Assembly (NCBI GenBank): GCA_947396885.1
Contig: OX377206.1
Coordinates: 49,211,631 to 49,275,630, forward strand
DNA: 64,000 nt
Direction of reading: 5' to 3'
Source: Heligmosomoides polygyrus polygyrus
Taxonomy: Eukaryota; Nematoda; Chromadorea; Rhabditida; Heligmosomidae
Below are positions 61,499-64,000 of this stretch, one piece after another (within the stretch, counting starts at the first letter, position 1; the number at the start of each line of letters is the position of its first letter). Made by a program: the position numbers and the translations under genes. Under the pieces are notes generated by a model. That model was not told the origin of the DNA. It saw nothing but the letters and a program-made list of their open reading frames with translations, and did no database searches.

Positions 61499-62709
61499 AC
61501 TGACGCTGGGTGAGGAATTATGACCAGATAGGTTGGGCTACGTTCCTAGCCTGGCCAGCCATACCCTATGTCGGAATGCCTGGCCTAGCCCGCGACACTG
61601 GTGGAGGAAGGACCACCAACTAGATTGGGCTACGTTCCTAGCGTGGCCAGCCATACTCGAAGCCGAAATGCCTGGTGTTCCGCAGATCCAGCGTTAGGTG
61701 CCGGCGAAGTCGACGACTGACGCTGGGTGAGGAGTTATTACCAGATAGGTTGGGCTACGTTCCTAGCCTGGCCAGCCATACTCGAAGCCGGAATGCCTGG
61801 TCTGGTCCGCACTTCCAGCGTGAGGTGCCGGCGAAGTCGACGACTGACGCTGGGTGAGAAAGGATCACCAGCTGGGTTGCGCTAGGTTCTTAGCGTGGCC
61901 AGCCATACCCTATGTCGGAATGCCTGGCCTAGCCCGCGACACTGGTGGAGGAAGGACCACCAACTAGATTGGGCTACGTTCCTAGCGTGGCCAGCCATAC
62001 TCGAAGCCGAAATGCCTGGTGTTCCGCAGATCCAGCGTTAGGTGCCGGCGAAGTCGACGACTGACGCTGGGTGAGGAATTATCACCAGATAGGTTGGGCT
62101 ACGTTCCTAGCGTGGCCAGACATACTCAAAGCCGGAATGCCTGGTGTGGTCCGCTCGCCCATCGTTAGGTGCCGGCGAAGTCGACGACTGACGCTGGGTG
62201 AGGAATTATCACCAGATAGGTTGGGCTACGTTCCTAGCGTGGCCAGACATACTCAAAGCCGGAATGACTGGTGTGGTCCGCACTTCCAGCGTGAGGTGCC
62301 GGCGAAGCCGACGAGTGACGCGGGGTGGGGAATTATTGCCAGATAGTTTGGGCTACGTTCCTAGCCTGGCCAGCCATACTCGAAGCCGGAATGCCTGGTG
62401 TGGTCCGCACTTCCAGCGTTAGGTGCCGGCGAAGTCGACGACTGACGCCGGGTGAGGAATTATCACCAGATAGGTTGGGCTACGTTCCTAGCGTGGCCAG
62501 ACATACTCAAAGCCGGAATGCCTGGTGTGGTCCGCACTTCCAGCGTGAGGTGCCGGCGAAGCCGACGAGTGACGCGGGGTGGGGAATTATTACCAGATAG
62601 GTTGGGCTACGTTCCTAGCCTGGCCAGCCATACTCGAAGCCGGAATGCCTGGTGTGGTCCGCACTTCCAGCGTGAGGTGCCGGCGAAGTCGACGACTGAC
62701 GCTGGGTGA

Positions 62710-64000
62710 GGAATTATGACCAGATAGGTTGGGCTACGTTCCTAGCCTGGCCAGCCATACCCTATGTCGGAATGCCTGGCCTAGCCCGCGACACTGGTGG
62801 AGGAAGGACCACCAACTAGATTGGGCTACGTTCCTAGCGTGGCCAGCCATACTCGAAGCCGAAATGCCTGGTGTTCCGCAGATCCAGCGTTAGGTGCCGG
62901 CGAAGTCGACGACTGACGCTGGGTGAGGAGTTATTACCAGATAGGTTGGGCTACGTTCCTAGCGTGGCCAGACATACTCAAAGCCGGAATGCCTGGTGTG
63001 GTCCGCACTTCCAGCGTGAGGTGCCGGCGAAGCCGACGAGTGACGCGGGGTGGGGAATTATTACCAGATAGGTTGGGCTACGTTCCTAGCCTGGCCAGCC
63101 ATACTCGAAGCCGGAATGCCTGGTCTGGTCCGCATTTCCAGCGTGAGGTGCCGGCGAAGTCGACGACTGACGCTGGGTGAGAAAGGATCACCAGCTGGGT
63201 TGCGCTAGGTTCTTAGCGTGGCCAGCCATACCCTATGTCGGAATGCCTGGCCTAGCCCGCGACACTGGTGGAGGAAGGACCACCAACTAGATTGGGCTAC
63301 GTTCCTAGCGTGGCCAGCCATACTCGAAGCCGAAATGCCTGGTGTTCCGCAGATCCAGCGTTAGGTGCCGGCGAAGTCGACGACTGACGCTGGGTGAGGA
63401 ATTATCACCAGATAGGTTGGGCTACGTTCCTACCGTGGCCAGACATACTCAAAGCCGGAATGACTGGTGTGGTCCGCAGGTTCAGCCTCAGGGAGCTGCG
63501 AAGCCAACGACTGAGGCTGGGTGAGGAAATATCACCAGATAGGTTGGGCTACGTTCCTAGCCTGGCCAGCCATACTCGAAGCCGGAATGCCTGGTGTGGT
63601 CCGCTCGCCCATCGTTAGGTGCCGGCGAAGTCGACGACTGACGCTGGGTGAGGAATTATCACCAGATAGGTTGGGCTACGTTCCTAGCGTGGCCAGACAT
63701 ACTCAAAGCCGGAATGACTGGTGTGGTCCGCAGGTTCAGCCTCAGGGAGCTGCGAAGCCAACGACTGAGGCTGGGTGAGGAAATATCACCAGATAGGTTG
63801 GGCTACGTTCCTAGCCTGGCCAGCCATACTCAAAGCCGGAATGACTGGTGTGGTCCGCACTTCCAGCGTGAGGTGCCGGCGAAGCCGACGAGTGACGCGG
63901 GGTGGGGAATTATTGCCAGATAGGTTGGGCTACGTTCCTAGCCTGGCCAGCCATACTCGAAGCCGGAATGCCTGGTGTGGTCCGCACTTCCAGCGTGAGG
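62710..64000. repeat. Higher-order copy E3 (cut by window end)
   Basis: Matches E2 at offset 2,828 up to the last base, with the same TTCCTACCGTGG (near 63430). The window ends inside a unit at GCGTGAGG, so the array continues beyond. Confidence 0.85.

Larger units (their letters stand above)
1..64000. repeat. Satellite DNA array, 127-bp unit with 125- and 92-bp variants, filling the whole window
   Basis: Nearly invariant words such as GATAGGTTGGGCTACGTTCC, GGAATGCCTGG and GTGCCGGCGAAG recur about every 127 bp from the first base to the last, always in the same orientation. Units differ by box variants: heads GAATTATCACC, GAATTATGACC, GAGTTATTACC, GAGTTATTAGC, GAAATATCACC, GGAATTATTGCC or GAGAAAGGATCACC; tails GACGCTGGGT, GACGCCGGGT, GACGCGGGGT or GAGGCTGGGT; and several boxes after GGTCCGC. 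No inserted foreign sequence was found, and the array is cut by both window edges. Known of such DNA: long homogenised satellites evolve by unequal exchange and conversion. Inferred: a eukaryotic heterochromatic or centromeric satellite. No cellular function is shown by the sequence. There is no gene in any stretch of this window. Confidence 0.97.

Noticed and set aside
1..64000. Hundreds of open frames of 60-158 codons, mostly starting with GTG or ATG and ending KSTTDAG or similar
   Set aside because: They recur with the repeat period, overlap each other in different phases, and read one DNA unit in two frames in turn because 127 is not a multiple of 3. They have no ribosome site or codon signature of their own, and they end at the junction TGA.
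1..64000. GTGA overlap of stop and start at each unit junction, resembling translational coupling
   Set aside because: GGGTGAGG is simply a repeated word. The frames on either side are phase-shifted readings of the same DNA, with no upstream ribosome-binding sequence.
1..64000. CRISPR array
   Set aside because: Units are contiguous and homologous over their whole length. There are no unique spacers between conserved repeats, and no cas genes.
1..64000. Concatemeric template of a defence reverse transcriptase with an endless open frame
   Set aside because: The unit length is similar to known templates, but here the repeat is genomic, stops occur in all phases every few units, and no reverse transcriptase is visible.
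1..64000. Assembly artefact from looping over one repeat
   Set aside because: Blocks carry distinct private substitutions, indels and junctions in nested patterns, which a simple assembly loop would not produce. Local copy-number errors, as at 57.6-59.9 kb, remain possible.

Overview
The whole 64,000-base window is one uninterrupted head-to-tail tandem repeat (satellite DNA). Every base can be read as part of a unit related to a 127-bp consensus of about 60% GC. The repeat runs off both ends of the window, so the true array is longer than 64 kb and its flanks are not visible. I see no protein-coding gene, tRNA, rRNA, CRISPR array, insertion sequence or unique-sequence island anywhere. The many 60-158 codon open frames are a by-product of the repeat. 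Because 127 leaves remainder 1 when divided by 3, a frame passes through the unit in successive phases and stops after about two units, usually at the TGA in the unit-joining GGGTGAGG.

Three unit lengths occur. The standard unit is 127 bp. A short unit of 92 bp lacks about 35 bp of the standard unit. A 125-bp unit nearly always follows the short one, and the pair forms a 217-bp composite. About 75 composites or their derivatives punctuate the window at spacings of 217+127n (471, 598, 852, 979 and 1106 bp all occur). I estimate about 520 units in total. Variation is not spread evenly. It sits in a few short boxes (unit head, AGCSTGG, GMCATACTCR, GMCTGG, the box after GGTCCGC, and the unit tail), and these are reshuffled into a limited set of haplotypes.

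Above the unit level the array is a patchwork of nested higher-order duplications. Shared private mutations trace them: 0-1.9 kb with 10.2-12.1 kb; 2.5-3.5 with 9.4-10.4; a 762-bp tandem at 8.3-9.8; a 1106-bp tandem at 14.7-16.7; three copies of a 2466-bp module at 16.9-26.2; 11.6-14.8 with 24.8-28.0; a distinct 1001/874/1001-bp family at 28-30.9; a 471-bp tandem at 31.4-32.9; a block at 32.2-39.5 copied at offsets of 2300 and 5326; a 2550-bp tandem at 45.5-51.8; a 506-bp tandem at 52.4-53.4; a 1141-bp tandem at 57.6-59.9; and a block of about 1.3 kb at 55.3, 59.9 and 62.7 kb.

The most interesting unexplained structure is that the unit can be written as four consecutive hairpins. In the longest, near the 3' end, one sequence class carries changes in both arms that preserve and improve pairing. 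The 92-bp unit lacks almost exactly that hairpin, while its first hairpin shows a paired G-C to C-G exchange. This could mean a structured RNA or a DNA secondary structure maintained within the satellite, but shared descent within the array explains much of the linkage, so it is a hypothesis.

The organism cannot be named, because there is no gene to judge by. A long, gene-free, homogenised satellite with higher-order repeats is typical of eukaryotic heterochromatin or centromeric regions. The consensus CpG content (10 sites, observed/expected about 0.9) argues against a heavily CpG-methylated vertebrate-like genome. A prokaryotic source would be surprising but is not excluded.
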